Shown: positions 7,132 through 20,023, numbered from the stretch's first letter. The stretch: 23,074 nucleotides of DNA from Myxococcales bacterium (GCA_021779335.1 JAJYAW010000003.1:1-23074), one strand, 5' to 3'. Numbers and translations are program-made. Notes: generated by a model not told the origin, from the letters alone.

Positions 7132-8002
7132 GGCGTGATCTCGCGGGTGGTGGACTTCTGCCTGCCGTAGTCGAAGGCCTCGTTCCGGTCGCCCGGGGTG
7201 GCCGTCTTGGCCGCCTCGCGGCGCCGCCGCACCGCCTCGATGTTGGTGCGGATGGCCTCCGGGTTGGGGTGGATGGGGAGGGCCAGGGCGTACAGCTCCA
7301 GGGCGCGGTTGAACCGGCCCCGCAGCGCGTAGAGGTGGGCCTCGCCCTCCAGGGCGCGGGCCGCGACGCCGGGCGCGGGGTGGCGGTCCAGCAGCGCCTG
7401 GAAGGCCCCCAGCGCCTCCTCGGTCCGCTTGTCGATGGCCCAGGCCTGGCCGGTGAGCAGCTGCGCCTCGTCGGCCTCGGGCGAGGTGGGCCAGCGCTCG
7501 CGCAGGGCGCGGGCCTCGAGGCGGGCCTGCTCGGTGTTGCCGAGCTCCAGGTACTCGCGCGCCACCTTGAGCTGGAAGTGGGGCGCCTGGGGGGCGTCGC
7601 TGGCGGCCACGTCGGCCCACTGGGCGATGGCGGCCAGGCGGTCCTGGAAGCGGTCTCGCAGGATGTCGCCGATGACGGCGCGCGCCGAGAGCGCCGCCTC
7701 CCCGCCCGGCTCGAGCGAGATGATGCGGCGGTAGTAGGCGATGGCGCCGCCGTAGTCGCCCAGCTCCAGGTAGGCGACGTCGCCCGCGGCGCGGAGGGCC
7801 TTCAGGCGGACCGCCGCCTGCTCCGGGATGAGCGGCCCCTCGCCCAGGCCGGCCAGGAGCGCCTGGTACGCGGCCAGCGCGCCCTTGGCGTCACCGCGGA
7901 GGCGCAGCGCCCCGGCCGCCTCGAAGCGCGACTCCGGCGAGCTGCAGCCGGCCGCCAGCGCCAGGAGCCCCAGGAGCGGGAGCAGTGCGGCGCGCGGCCA
8001 CC

Positions 8003-8006
<4 letters not shown>
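7128..8006 (-). CDS. TPR-repeat lipoprotein between gyrA and hemL
   Basis: The 292-residue product begins with a lipoprotein signal (RWPRAALLPLLGLLALAAGC), with a lipobox LAAGC and lipidated Cys at residue 21. After a short Ser-Pro-Glu linker the rest is alpha-helical with tetratricopeptide-like pairs, for example GDAKGALAAYQALLAG, LGDYGGAIAYYRRIISLEPG, GNTEQARLEARALRERWPTSPEADEAQLL, KRTEEALGAFQALLDRHPAPG and GRFNRALELYALALPIHPNPEAI. Such proteins act as scaffolds in the envelope, like BamD or YfgC-type partners; no specific partner is evident. The start must be TTG: it overlaps the gyrA stop (TTGA), has GGGGAGG 7 nt upstream, and no ATG or GTG fits before the signal peptide. Its stop overlaps the hemL start. 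The residue after the Cys is Ser, which fits outer-membrane sorting. Confidence 0.85.
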
Positions 8007-10735
<2,729 letters not shown>

Positions 10736-10795
10736 CGGCGGGGGGCTGGTCGCGGGGCGGGTGGAGGGCTGCTGGCGGCCTCGCGGGAGCAGTCG

Positions 10796-10824
10796 TTTGT
10801 AGCCGGGAAACGCAAGCATTTCAA
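10796..10824 (-). promoter_or_regulatory. Sigma70-type promoter of gyrA
   Basis: On the minus strand TTGAAA (10824-10819) and TACAAA (10801-10796) are 17 bp apart: 5 of 6 and 4 of 6 consensus matches in one of the few AT-richer spots of the region. It would give a leader of roughly 55 nt before the gyrA ATG. Gyrase promoters are often supercoiling-sensitive, but I see no specific element. Confidence 0.55.
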
Positions 10825-10940
10825 GGCCATTGGGCCACTGGACGCCCCCTCGGACCGGTCGGGTTGCGCTTGCAATGCCGGGTCGGTCGTGTCCATGGTC
10901 TCGGGGCCGCGGTGCGGGCGCCCGCGAGCCCTGTCCGATC

Positions 10941-12152
10941 ATGACCGACACCTCCGAGCCGAGCCCCCGCGTCCTCGTCTGCGACGACTCGCCGACCATG
11001 CGGGCGCTCATCCGCTCCATGCTCGGCCCCGACTACGAGGTCCTGCTCGTCGAGACCGGCGAGGAGGCGCTGGAGCGGGCCCCCGGCTTCGCCCCGGACG
11101 TCATCGTCTCCGACCTGCTGCTCCCCGGCATCTCCGGGAGCGAGCTGTGCCGGCGCATCCGCAAGACCGCCGGGCTGGCCGAGGTCCCCTTCATCCTGGT
11201 CACCACGCTGGCCGACGCCACCTCGCGGGCCCTCGGCCTGGAGGCCGGCGCCGACGACTACCTCTACAAGCCGCTGCGGGAGCGGGAGCTGCGCGCCCGG
11301 GTGGTCTCCCTGCTGCGCCTCCACCGCGCCCTGGTGGGGCTGGAGTCCCGCCAGCACGAGCTCGAGACCACCAACGCCGCGCTCCGCGAGGCCCAGGCCG
11401 CGCTGGTCCGGGCCGGCAAGCTGGCCAGCGTCGGCACGCTGGCGGCCGGCCTGGCCCACGAGATCAACAACCCGCTCTCCTACATCAAGGCGGGCGCCCG
11501 CTCGCTGAGCGTCACCCTCGGCGAGGTCGAGCGGCTGGCCACGCCCCCCGGCGGCCACGCCCCGGCGGAGCTGACCGCGCTGCTGTCCGACGCGCGCGAG
11601 GTGGCCGCCGAGATGCTGGAGGGGAGCCAGCGGCTGGAGCGGATCGCCGGCGACCTCAGGGTCATCGCGTCACCCGACGCGCCCAACGACGAGTCCGTCG
11701 ATCCGGCCGAGGCGGTGGAGAGCGCCTTCCTGCTGGTCCGCTCCCGCTTCCCCGCGCTGCCCCGGCTCGACATCCAGGTGGAGCCCGGGCCGCCCATCCA
11801 GTCGGTGGGGCGGCTCCTGACGCAGGGGCTCCTGCCGGTGGTGGAGAACGCGGTGCAGGTCTCCGGCCCCGGCGGCGTGGTCCAGGTCCGCATCCGGCAG
11901 CTCAACGTGGGCGTCGAGATCTCGATCCAGGACAGCGGGCCGGGCATCCCGGCCGACGTCCTGCCCCGCATCTTCGATCCCTTCTTCACCACCCGGCCGC
12001 AGGGCCAGGGGATGGGGCTCGGCCTCTCGGTGGCCTACGGCATCGTCCACGGGCTGGGCGGCGACATCCAGGTCGAGTCCAGGCCCGGCCAGGGCGCCTG
12101 CTTCCGGGTGCGCATGCCGCGCCGGAACACGGCGCGCGTCGGCCTCCCCTAG
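10941..12152 (+). CDS. Receiver domain-histidine kinase hybrid
   Basis: This 403-residue cytosolic signalling protein has the order receiver, coiled-coil, histidine kinase. The receiver (about 9-125) has the acidic pair D15-D16, phospho-acceptor D58 in VIVSDLLLPG, T88 and K110 (YLYKPL), all intact. A helical linker (about 128-160) leads to HisKA with H173 in LAAGLAHEINNPLSYIKAG. The ATPase domain has an N box around N303 (LLPVVENAVQVS), the G1 box DSGPGIP (331-337), the F box FDPFFTT (345-351) and GQGMGLGLS (355-363). No membrane helix or other sensor is present, so its input is probably phosphorylation of D58 by another kinase. No partner regulator is encoded nearby, so it is an orphan. The ATG at 10941 gives a normal receiver N-terminus but lacks a clear Shine-Dalgarno. 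It diverges from gyrA and its stop lies 5 bp from that of atpC. Confidence 0.92.
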   Translation: MTDTSEPSPRVLVCDDSPTMRALIRSMLGPDYEVLLVETGEEALERAPGFAPDVIVSDLLLPGISGSELCRRIRKTAGLAEVPFILVTTLADATSRALGLEAGADDYLYKPLRERELRARVVSLLRLHRALVGLESRQHELETTNAALREAQAALVRAGKLASVGTLAAGLAHEINNPLSYIKAGARSLSVTLGEVERLATPPGGHAPAELTALLSDAREVAAEMLEGSQRLERIAGDLRVIASPDAPNDESVDPAEAVESAFLLVRSRFPALPRLDIQVEPGPPIQSVGRLLTQGLLPVVENAVQVSGPGGVVQVRIRQLNVGVEISIQDSGPGIPADVLPRIFDPFFTTRPQGQGMGLGLSVAYGIVHGLGGDIQVESRPGQGACFRVRMPRRNTARVGLP

Positions 12153-12157
12153 GCGCG

Positions 12158-12556
12158 CTACTTCGCGGCCACGCCGAGGCGGGCGGCGGCGCGCCGGACG
12201 CGGGCGGACTCCTCCCGGTAGTTGTGGGCGTCCTCGGTGAGCTTCTTGAGCCGGTCCTGGGCGTCGGTGAGGGCCCGGCGGGCGCGGTCCACGTCGATGT
12301 CGACGGCCGCCTCCGCCGTGTCGGCCAGCACGATCACCTTGTCGTCGGCCACCTGGAGGAACCCGCCGCCGATGGCGAAGTGGTGCTCCCGGCCGCCCTC
12401 CACGTAGGTGAGCCGGCCGGGCTCGAGGGCGGTCATGAAGGCGGTGTGGCGGGTGCGGATGCCGAAGCCGCCCTGCACGCCCGGCGCGCGCACCTCGTCG
12501 CACGCGACCGAGAGGACGCGCCGCTCCGGCGTGACGATGTCGAGGGTGAGCGCCAT
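12158..12556 (-). CDS. atpC: F0F1 ATP synthase subunit epsilon
   Basis: Epsilon is part of the central rotor and can inhibit ATP hydrolysis. The 132-residue protein has the N-terminal beta sandwich (about 1-85, MALTLDIVTPERRVLS, GGFGIRTRHTAFMTALEPGRL, HHFAIGGGFLQVADDKVIVLADTAE) and a two-helix C-terminal domain (about 88-130) with many Arg and Lys residues, so the inhibitory arm appears complete. It starts 3 bp after the atpD stop and is the last gene of the F1 operon. It meets the receiver-kinase gene tail to tail with only 5 bp between stops, and no clear hairpin with a T-tract is visible there, so transcripts from the two genes may run into each other. Confidence 0.95.
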   Translation of the reverse strand: MALTLDIVTPERRVLSVACDEVRAPGVQGGFGIRTRHTAFMTALEPGRLTYVEGGREHHFAIGGGFLQVADDKVIVLADTAEAAVDIDVDRARRALTDAQDRLKKLTEDAHNYREESARVRRAAARLGVAAK

Positions 12557-12559
12557 CGG

Positions 12560-14008
<1,449 letters not shown>

Positions 14009-14025
14009 GTCGTCCTCTCGAAAGG

Positions 14026-14895
14026 CTACTTGAGCGCCTCGGCGCCGCCCACGATCTCCATGAGCTCCTTGGTGACGTAGGCCTGGCGCGCGCGGTTGTA
14101 CTGAAGGGTGAGCGCCGCGATCATCTCCTCGGCGTTCTTGGTGGCCGACTCCATGGCGCTCATGCGGGCGCCGTGCTCCGAGGCGGCCGACTCGAGGAGC
14201 GCGCGCCACACCTGCATGGCGACGTGCCGGGGCAGCAGCTCGGCGAGGAGGGCCTCGCGCGACGGCTCGTACAGGAAGTCGATGGTGGCGGCCGCCTCGG
14301 AGGCGGGCGGCTCGATGGGCAGCAGCTGCACCACCACCGGCGTCTGGGCGATGGCGCTCTTGAACTCGTTGTAGCAGAGGTGGACGGCGTCCACCTCGCC
14401 GGCCAGGTAGCGCTGCACGTACTCCTGCGCGATGGCCTCGGCCTTCTCGTAGGTCAGCCCCTGGTGGACGCCCAGGAAGTCCTTGCGGACCTCCAGCTTG
14501 CGCGCCCGCAGGAAGTCCTTGGCCTTGCGCCCGATGGTGGCCAGCTCGATCCTCTCGAAGCGGTCGCCGCTCTCGGTGAGGAAGCGCTGGGTGCGCCGGA
14601 TGATGTTGGAGTTGAAGCCGCCGGCCAGGCCGCGGTCGGAGGTGATGACCACCACCTCGGCCACCTTCTGCTGCCGCGGCGCGAGCAGCGGGTGAACCGC
14701 GGCCTCGTCGGCGATGGCGCGGGCGGCCACCCGGGTCAGCGCCTTGTCGAGGAGCTGGGCGTACGGGCGGGTCCGCAGGATGGCGTCCTGGGCGCGGCGC
14801 AGCTTGGCCGCGGCCACCATCTTCATGGCCTTGGTGATCTGCCTCGTGCTCTTGACCGAGGTGATCCGGTTGCGGATGTCGCGAAGGGAAGGCAC
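14026..14895 (-). CDS. atpG: F0F1 ATP synthase subunit gamma
   Basis: Gamma is the central shaft that couples ring rotation to catalysis. The 289-residue protein has both terminal coiled-coil helices: the N-terminal PSLRDIRNRITSVKSTRQITKAMKMVAAAKLRRAQ and the C-terminal SAMESATKNAEEMIAALTLQYNRARQAYVTKELMEIVGGAEAL. The middle Rossmann-like part has VVVITSDRGLAGGFNSNI (about 81-98). The start is GTG with GAGG 7 nt upstream. No cysteine-containing redox switch insert, as in chloroplasts, is present. It lies 31 bp after atpA. Confidence 0.97.
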   Translation of the reverse strand: MPSLRDIRNRITSVKSTRQITKAMKMVAAAKLRRAQDAILRTRPYAQLLDKALTRVAARAIADEAAVHPLLAPRQQKVAEVVVITSDRGLAGGFNSNIIRRTQRFLTESGDRFERIELATIGRKAKDFLRARKLEVRKDFLGVHQGLTYEKAEAIAQEYVQRYLAGEVDAVHLCYNEFKSAIAQTPVVVQLLPIEPPASEAAATIDFLYEPSREALLAELLPRHVAMQVWRALLESAASEHGARMSAMESATKNAEEMIAALTLQYNRARQAYVTKELMEIVGGAEALK

Positions 14896-14926
14896 GTGGG
14901 AGCCTCGCTCGGGTCCTTCTGGCCCG

Positions 14927-16453
<1,527 letters not shown>

Positions 16454-16487
16454 TGCGATTCGTCTCCGAGTGAATCCGGGATGAGGG

Positions 16488-17027
16488 CTACTGCTTCAGG
16501 GCGTGGCGGAGGTCCTCGAGCTGGGCGCGGAGCGACCCGTCGTAGACGAGGCTCCCGACCTGCGCCACCACGCCGCCGAGGATGGCGGGGTCGACGGCGC
16601 GCTCGACGATGACCTGCTTCTTGGTGGAGGCGGAGAGCTTCTCGGCGATGGCCTGGACCGCCGCCTCGTCGAGCGCCACGGCGCTCGTCACCTTGGCGCG
16701 GAGCCGGCCCAGCTCCTGGTCGGCCAGCTCGCCGTAGGCGGCCACCACGTCCTTGAGCGCGCCGAGCCGGTTCCGGTCGCCGAGCAGGAAGAGGAGGTTG
16801 GCCGGCTCGGCGTCGAGCCTGGCGGCCTCGGCCAGCTTCTGGACGACGGCGCGCCGCTGCTCGCGGGCGTAGGCCGGATTCTGGAGCACGTCGCGGAGCT
16901 CGGGCGCGGCCTCGAGGGACTTCCCGAGGGAGAGGAGGCTCTCGCTCCAAGCCTCCACGCGCCCCTTCTCGACGGCCAGGCTGAAGAGCGCCTTGGCATA
17001 ACGGCGGGCGATGGAACCCATGATCAT
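16488..17027 (-). CDS. atpH: F0F1 ATP synthase subunit delta
   Basis: Delta sits on top of F1 and ties the alpha subunits to the b stalk. With the ATG at 17027 it has 179 residues; a second ATG two codons later (17021) is equally possible, and neither has a clear Shine-Dalgarno. The N-terminal helical domain has SIARRYAKALFSLAVEKGRVEAW and LRDVLQNPAYAREQRRAVVQKL. The C-terminal part has the family signature VDPAILGGVVAQVGSLVYDGSLRAQLEDLRHAL at the end. It is the first gene of the F1 operon, whose b and a partners are encoded 12 kb away in the F0 operon. It is divergent from the small heat-shock gene, with 156 bp between them. Confidence 0.95.
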   Translation of the reverse strand: MIMGSIARRYAKALFSLAVEKGRVEAWSESLLSLGKSLEAAPELRDVLQNPAYAREQRRAVVQKLAEAARLDAEPANLLFLLGDRNRLGALKDVVAAYGELADQELGRLRAKVTSAVALDEAAVQAIAEKLSASTKKQVIVERAVDPAILGGVVAQVGSLVYDGSLRAQLEDLRHALKQ

Positions 17028-17038
17028 AGGGGACGCGC

Positions 17039-17068
17039 CAAGTAGCACACCGCACGGCGCATGGTCAA
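17039..17068 (-). promoter_or_regulatory. Possible promoter of the F1 atp operon
   Basis: On the minus strand TTGACC (17068-17063) is followed after 18 bp by TACTTG (17044-17039). The -35 matches well and the -10 is poor. If used, the mRNA leader would be very short, only about 5-10 nt, which could explain the missing Shine-Dalgarno before atpH. Confidence 0.3.
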
Positions 17069-17128
17069 GGATGAATGTCCACGCCTTCCAAGGACTTGCC
17101 CGGGCGCAGCCCCGCTCGGAGGCCCGGT

Positions 17129-17156
17129 TTGACAGCGGCGTGGAGCGGCTTACGTT
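17129..17156 (+). promoter_or_regulatory. Probable promoter of the small heat-shock gene
   Basis: A perfect -35 hexamer TTGACA (17129-17134) is followed after 16 bp by TACGTT (17151-17156), a 3 of 6 match to the -10. The ATG is about 27 nt downstream of that hexamer. No CIRCE repeat is seen, and the -10 does not clearly fit a heat-shock sigma32 type. Confidence 0.45.
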
Positions 17157-17166
17157 CTCCTCGCCT

Positions 17167-17175
17167 AAAGGAGGT
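17167..17175 (+). promoter_or_regulatory. Near-perfect Shine-Dalgarno before hsp20
   Basis: AAAGGAGGT pairs over eight bases with the 16S rRNA 3' end and is set 8 nt before the ATG in an A-rich spacer (TAAAAATC). It is the strongest ribosome site seen in the window. Confidence 0.75.
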
Positions 17176-17183
17176 TAAAAATC

Positions 17184-17621
17184 ATGGCGATGCTGACGAG
17201 ATTCGATCCCTTCCGGGACATGATGCGCTTCCAGGACGAGGTGGCCCGCACCTTCGACGATCGGCTCGGCCTCCGCGCCGGGGAGTCGGTGGGCTGGACG
17301 CCCGCCTGCGACATCTTCGAGGACGGGGAGGCGGTGACGCTCCGCTTCGAACTCGCAGGGGTGGAGCCGAAGGACGTCGAGATCCGCTACGAGAACGGCG
17401 TCCTCACGCTGCGCGGGGAGCGGAGGATGGAGAAGGAGGAGAAGAAGGAGAACTACCACCGGGTGGAGATGTCCTACGGGTCGTTCACCCGCTCCTTCTC
17501 GCTGCCGGCCATCGTCGACGCCGAGAAGATCAAGGCCGAGGCGAAGAACGGCGTGCTCACCGTGACGCTGCCCAAGAAGGCCGAGGCGAAGCCGCGCCCC
17601 ATCACGGTCAAGGTCAGCTAG
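17184..17621 (+). CDS. Small heat-shock protein (Hsp20/alpha-crystallin family)
   Basis: Small heat-shock proteins are ATP-independent holdases that bind unfolding proteins as oligomers. The 145-residue protein has an N-terminal arm (MAMLTRFDPFRDMMRFQDEVARTF), the alpha-crystallin domain at about 39-133 (WTPACDIFEDGEAVTLRFELAGVEPKDVEIRYENGVLTLRGER), the signature AKNGVLTVTLPKK (120-132), and a short tail ending PRPITVKVS, where ITV serves as the I-x-I/V motif that docks onto neighbouring subunits. A charged insertion (MEKEEKKENYHRVE, 82-95) is the usual loop of bacterial class A members. It is a single gene on the plus strand between two minus-strand operons, with its own promoter and a strong Shine-Dalgarno, consistent with fast induced synthesis. 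Confidence 0.95.
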   Translation: MAMLTRFDPFRDMMRFQDEVARTFDDRLGLRAGESVGWTPACDIFEDGEAVTLRFELAGVEPKDVEIRYENGVLTLRGERRMEKEEKKENYHRVEMSYGSFTRSFSLPAIVDAEKIKAEAKNGVLTVTLPKKAEAKPRPITVKVS

Positions 17622-17645
17622 GGACCGAGACAGCGCCCTCGGACG

Positions 17646-17681
17646 GCGCTGGCGAGCCCGGCGGCCCGGACTCGCCAGCGC
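17646..17681. terminator. GC-rich palindrome between convergent hsp20 and bactofilin genes
   Basis: A perfect 11-bp inverted repeat, gcgctggcgag (17646-17656) and ctcgccagcgc (17671-17681), has a 14-nt loop. It lies between two convergent stops but has no T-tract on either side. It is placed to act as a bidirectional terminator, although without the classical tail its strength is uncertain. A smaller competing hairpin pairs agcgcc (17632-17637) with ggcgct (17645-17650). Confidence 0.45.
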
Positions 17682-17702
17682 AGGAGGCCATGACGCAGGG
17701 CG

Positions 17703-18119
17703 TTATTTGATCGGGATCGGCGTGGCGGTCGGACGGACTGGCGCCTTCTCGAGCCCCTCCATCTTGGTCTGACCCTCGAACATGACGCCCTTCTCGATCA
17801 TGAGCATGGGCGTCTCGATGTTGCCGCGCACCTTGGCCGGGTGGTGGAGTTCCACCGTCACCTTGGCCTTGATGTTCCCGTTGATCTCGCCGTGGACGAT
17901 GATGGTCCCGCAGGAGATCTCGGCGGAGATCTTGGCCCCCTCGCCGACCACGAGGACGTCGTTCGAGACGATGGTCCCGGTGAACTTGCCGTCGATCCGG
18001 ACCGTCCCCTCGAAGGTCAGCTTGCCGTCGAACTCCGAGCCGCGCCCCAGCAGGGCGTTCAGGTCGCTCCCGCCGGCGGCGGCCGTCGCTGGCAGGTCTT
18101 CACGCTTGAGCATCGCCAT
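17703..18119 (-). CDS. bacM: Bactofilin, probably BacM-like cytoskeletal protein
   Basis: Bactofilins polymerise without nucleotide into filaments that scaffold cell shape or chromosome segregation. The 138-residue protein has a short polar N-terminal tail (1-24), the beta-helical bactofilin core (about 25-120) with repeats of the kind SEFDGKLTFEGTVRIDGKFTG, DVLVVGEGAKISAEIS, GTIIVHGEINGNI, AKVTVELHHPAKVRGNI and PMLMIEKGVMFEGQTKM, and a Pro-rich tail (PVRPTATPIPIK). The core is a single domain with no membrane helix. It lies 100 bp downstream of parB on the same strand. In Myxococcus xanthus, as I recall, bacM also directly follows parAB, which is the basis for the symbol; the family assignment is firm and the orthology is inferred. 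Two in-frame ATGs (18119, 18113) could serve as starts. Confidence 0.9.
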   Translation of the reverse strand: MAMLKREDLPATAAAGGSDLNALLGRGSEFDGKLTFEGTVRIDGKFTGTIVSNDVLVVGEGAKISAEISCGTIIVHGEINGNIKAKVTVELHHPAKVRGNIETPMLMIEKGVMFEGQTKMEGLEKAPVRPTATPIPIK

Positions 18120-18170
18120 GGTCGTTCTCGTTCCTCGCTGTCCCGCGGTCAGACGACAGGGTGTGGTGCC

Positions 18171-18187
18171 GCCGGTCTAGCACCGGC
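18171..18187 (-). other. Small hairpin between parB and the bactofilin gene
   Basis: gccggt (18171-18176) and accggc (18182-18187) form a perfect 6-bp stem with a 5-nt loop in the 100-bp gap after parB. No T-tract follows on the minus strand. It may slow or partly end transcription; this is uncertain. Confidence 0.25.
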
Positions 18188-18219
18188 GCCGCGGCGAGTC
18201 CACACCGCGCCTGGTCTTG

Positions 18220-19104
18220 CTACAGGCCGATCTTGGAGAGGATGCCGTCCAGCTCGTCGAGCGAGGTGTACTCGATCTCGAGCCGGCCGCTGCTGGCCGT
18301 CTTCTGGACGACCCGGCTCCTCGCGCCGAGGTGGCGCTGCAGCCTCACCGCGAGGTCCCGGGTGGAGGCGCTCTCGTTCGGCGCGCCGCTCCTGGCCGGC
18401 TTCTTGGTGAGCCCGCGGATGAGCCTCTCGAGCGTTCGCACCGAGAGCCCCTCGCGGATGCACCGCTGGGCGAGCTTCTTCATCTCCTCGGCGCCGCCGA
18501 GCCCGAGGAGTGCCCGGGCGTGCCCCATGTCGAGCTGGCCCGTGCGCACCGCCTCGCGAACCTCCTCGGGCAGCTTGAGGAGCCGGAGCGCGTTGGCGAC
18601 GGTGGAGCGCTCCTTGCCGACGCGGGTCGCGATCTCCTCCTGCGTGAGGCCGTGGTCGGCGGCGAGCACCTCGTAGGCCTCCGCCTCCTCGATGGCGTTC
18701 AGGTCGGCCCGCTGGAGGTTCTCGACGAGGGCGATCTCGAAGGCCTCGCGATCGGTCGCCTCGCGGACGAGCGCCGGCACCTCGCGGAGTCCGGCGCGCT
18801 GGGCGGCCCGCCAGCGCCGCTCCCCCGCCAGGATCCGGTATCGCCCCCCTTCGCGGCGAACCAGGATGGGCTCCACCACGCCGTGTTGCCGGATGGAGGC
18901 GGCCAGCTCCTCCAGCTTCGCCTCGTCGAACCGCTTGCGAGGTTGCTCCGGATTGCGCTCCACGGCCTCGACCGGAAGGGACAGGAGGCTCTTGCCCGCG
19001 AGGGCGGCGGCCGCACCCGGTGCCGAGGGCGGCGGCGCCGCGTTCGAGAGGAGCGCAGCCATGCCGCGCCCGAGCGCCGGGCGGCGCTTGTCGGTCATCG
19101 TCAC
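18220..19104 (-). CDS. parB: Chromosome partition protein ParB
   Basis: ParB binds parS sites, clamps on DNA using CTP and spreads, and stimulates ParA. It has the N-terminal ParA-activating segment (RRPALGRGMAALLS), the CTP-binding region with LPVEAVERNPEQPRKRFDEAKLEELAASIRQHGVVEPILV and RILAGERRWRAAQRAG, the EIALVENLQRADLNAIEEAEAYEVL box, a helix-turn-helix (LTQEEIATRVGKERSTVANALRLLKLP), and a C-terminal dimerisation domain (DLAVRLQRHLG to DELDGILSKIGL). The start is either the GTG at 19104, which overlaps the parA stop (GTGA) and has AGGAGG 6 nt upstream, or the ATG two codons later at 19098 with a 12-nt spacing. I prefer the GTG; lengths are 294 or 292 residues. Two parS sites lie about 0.9 kb away, upstream of parA. 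Confidence 0.96.
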   Translation of the reverse strand: MTMTDKRRPALGRGMAALLSNAAPPPSAPGAAAALAGKSLLSLPVEAVERNPEQPRKRFDEAKLEELAASIRQHGVVEPILVRREGGRYRILAGERRWRAAQRAGLREVPALVREATDREAFEIALVENLQRADLNAIEEAEAYEVLAADHGLTQEEIATRVGKERSTVANALRLLKLPEEVREAVRTGQLDMGHARALLGLGGAEEMKKLAQRCIREGLSVRTLERLIRGLTKKPARSGAPNESASTRDLAVRLQRHLGARSRVVQKTASSGRLEIEYTSLDELDGILSKIGL

Positions 19105-19874
19105 GCGACGCCTCCTTCCATCCGCTCCGCCACCTCGCGGGCCAGGTCCAGGTAGCTCTGGCAGCCCTTCGAGGCCACGTCGTAGAGCAGGATGGGCTTG
19201 CCGTGGCTCGGCGCCTCGGAGAGCCTGACGTTGCGCGGGATGACGGTCTTGAAGACCTGGTCGGCAAAGGTCTTCCGGATCTCGTCCGCCACCTGGTTGG
19301 CCAGGTTGTTCACCGAGTACATGGTGAGGACGATCCCGTCGACCTTGAGGTCGGGGTTGGCCGAGGCCTTCACGAGCTCGATCGTCTTCAGGACGTCGGC
19401 GAGCCCCTCCAGCGCGTAGTACTCGCACTGGAGCGGGATCATGACGCCGCGGGCCGCCACCAGGCCGTTGAGGGTGAGCAGGCCGAGCGAGGGCGGGCAG
19501 TCGATGATGATGAACTCGTACTCGTCGGCCAGCTGGTCGACGGCGTCCTTGAGCCGGCGGACCCTGTCTTCGTGGTCGGCGAGCTCGAGCTCGGCGCCGA
19601 CGAGGTGCTTGGAGGCCGGCACCAGGTCGAGGAACTTGAGCTCGGTCTTGCGGACCGCGTCGCGGAGCGGAAGGCGGTCGAGCAGGACCTCATAGATGGA
19701 GTTCGCAGACTCATCTCGGCGGATGCCGAGGGCCGAGCCAGCGTTCCCCTGCGGGTCCACGTCGATGAGGAGGGTCCGGCGCTCGGCGGCGGCGAGCGAG
19801 GCGGCGAGGTTGACGGCGGTGGTGGTCTTGCCGACTCCGCCCTTCTGGTTTGCGATGGTGAGGATCCGGCTCAT
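19101..19874 (-). CDS. parA: Chromosome partition ATPase ParA/Soj
   Basis: ParA is a deviant Walker ATPase that dimerises on DNA and pulls ParB-parS complexes apart. With the ATG at 19874 the protein has 257 residues, typical of chromosomal Soj/ParA without an extra N-terminal DNA-binding domain. It shows the deviant Walker A KGGVGKTT (11-18) with signature K11, Walker A' IDVDPQGNAGSALG (37-50), Walker B IIIDCPPSLG (122-131), and the conserved QCEYYALEG (149-157) and PRNVRLSEAPSHGKPI (213-228). The MSRILTIANQ start is the family norm but has no Shine-Dalgarno; an in-frame TTG at 19925 has AGGAG 7 nt upstream and would add 17 residues. It is followed by parB with a 4-bp overlap and preceded by a 238-bp gap holding two parS sites. 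Confidence 0.97.
   Translation of the reverse strand: MSRILTIANQKGGVGKTTTAVNLAASLAAAERRTLLIDVDPQGNAGSALGIRRDESANSIYEVLLDRLPLRDAVRKTELKFLDLVPASKHLVGAELELADHEDRVRRLKDAVDQLADEYEFIIIDCPPSLGLLTLNGLVAARGVMIPLQCEYYALEGLADVLKTIELVKASANPDLKVDGIVLTMYSVNNLANQVADEIRKTFADQVFKTVIPRNVRLSEAPSHGKPILLYDVASKGCQSYLDLAREVAERMEGGVA
19111..19116 (-). promoter_or_regulatory. Shine-Dalgarno favouring the GTG start of parB
   Basis: AGGAGG on the minus strand lies 6 nt from the GTG at 19104 and 12 nt from the ATG at 19098. The spacing favours the GTG, which also overlaps the parA stop. Confidence 0.5.
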
Positions 19875-19932
19875 CTTGGCGAACTCATGGAGCGGGGGAA
19901 GCCCTCCGGGGGCGGTCTGGTCCAAGTCGAGA

Positions 19933-19937
19933 CTCCT
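19933..19937 (-). promoter_or_regulatory. Shine-Dalgarno suggesting an alternative TTG start of parA
   Basis: AGGAG on the minus strand lies 7 nt before an in-frame TTG at 19925. Nothing similar precedes the ATG at 19874. The extra N-terminus would read MDQTAPGGLPPLHEFAK. Confidence 0.35.
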
Positions 19938-19985
19938 GGTGGTCCTGGGGTCGAGGTGGGCGGACTGTGCCTGAACGGTCTGACA

Positions 19986-20001
19986 TGTTCCACGTGGAAC
20001 A
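19986..20001. other. parS site 1
   Basis: The perfect 16-bp palindrome TGTTCCACGTGGAACA fits the bacterial parS consensus (TGTTNCACGTGNAACA). It is the ParB loading site. It lies about 110 bp upstream of the parA ATG, in the parA-rsmG gap. Confidence 0.95.
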
Positions 20002-20023
20002 CCAGGTTCCGCCGGGGGTTCGA

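Noticed and set aside
10914..10925. 12-bp palindrome gcgggcgcccgc before the kinase gene as an operator
   Set aside because: All-GC palindromes of this length are expected by chance here, and there is no second copy nearby.
17075..17183. CIRCE or sigma32 control of hsp20
   Set aside because: No inverted repeat of the CIRCE kind is present, and the -10 does not resemble the heat-shock CCCCAT form.
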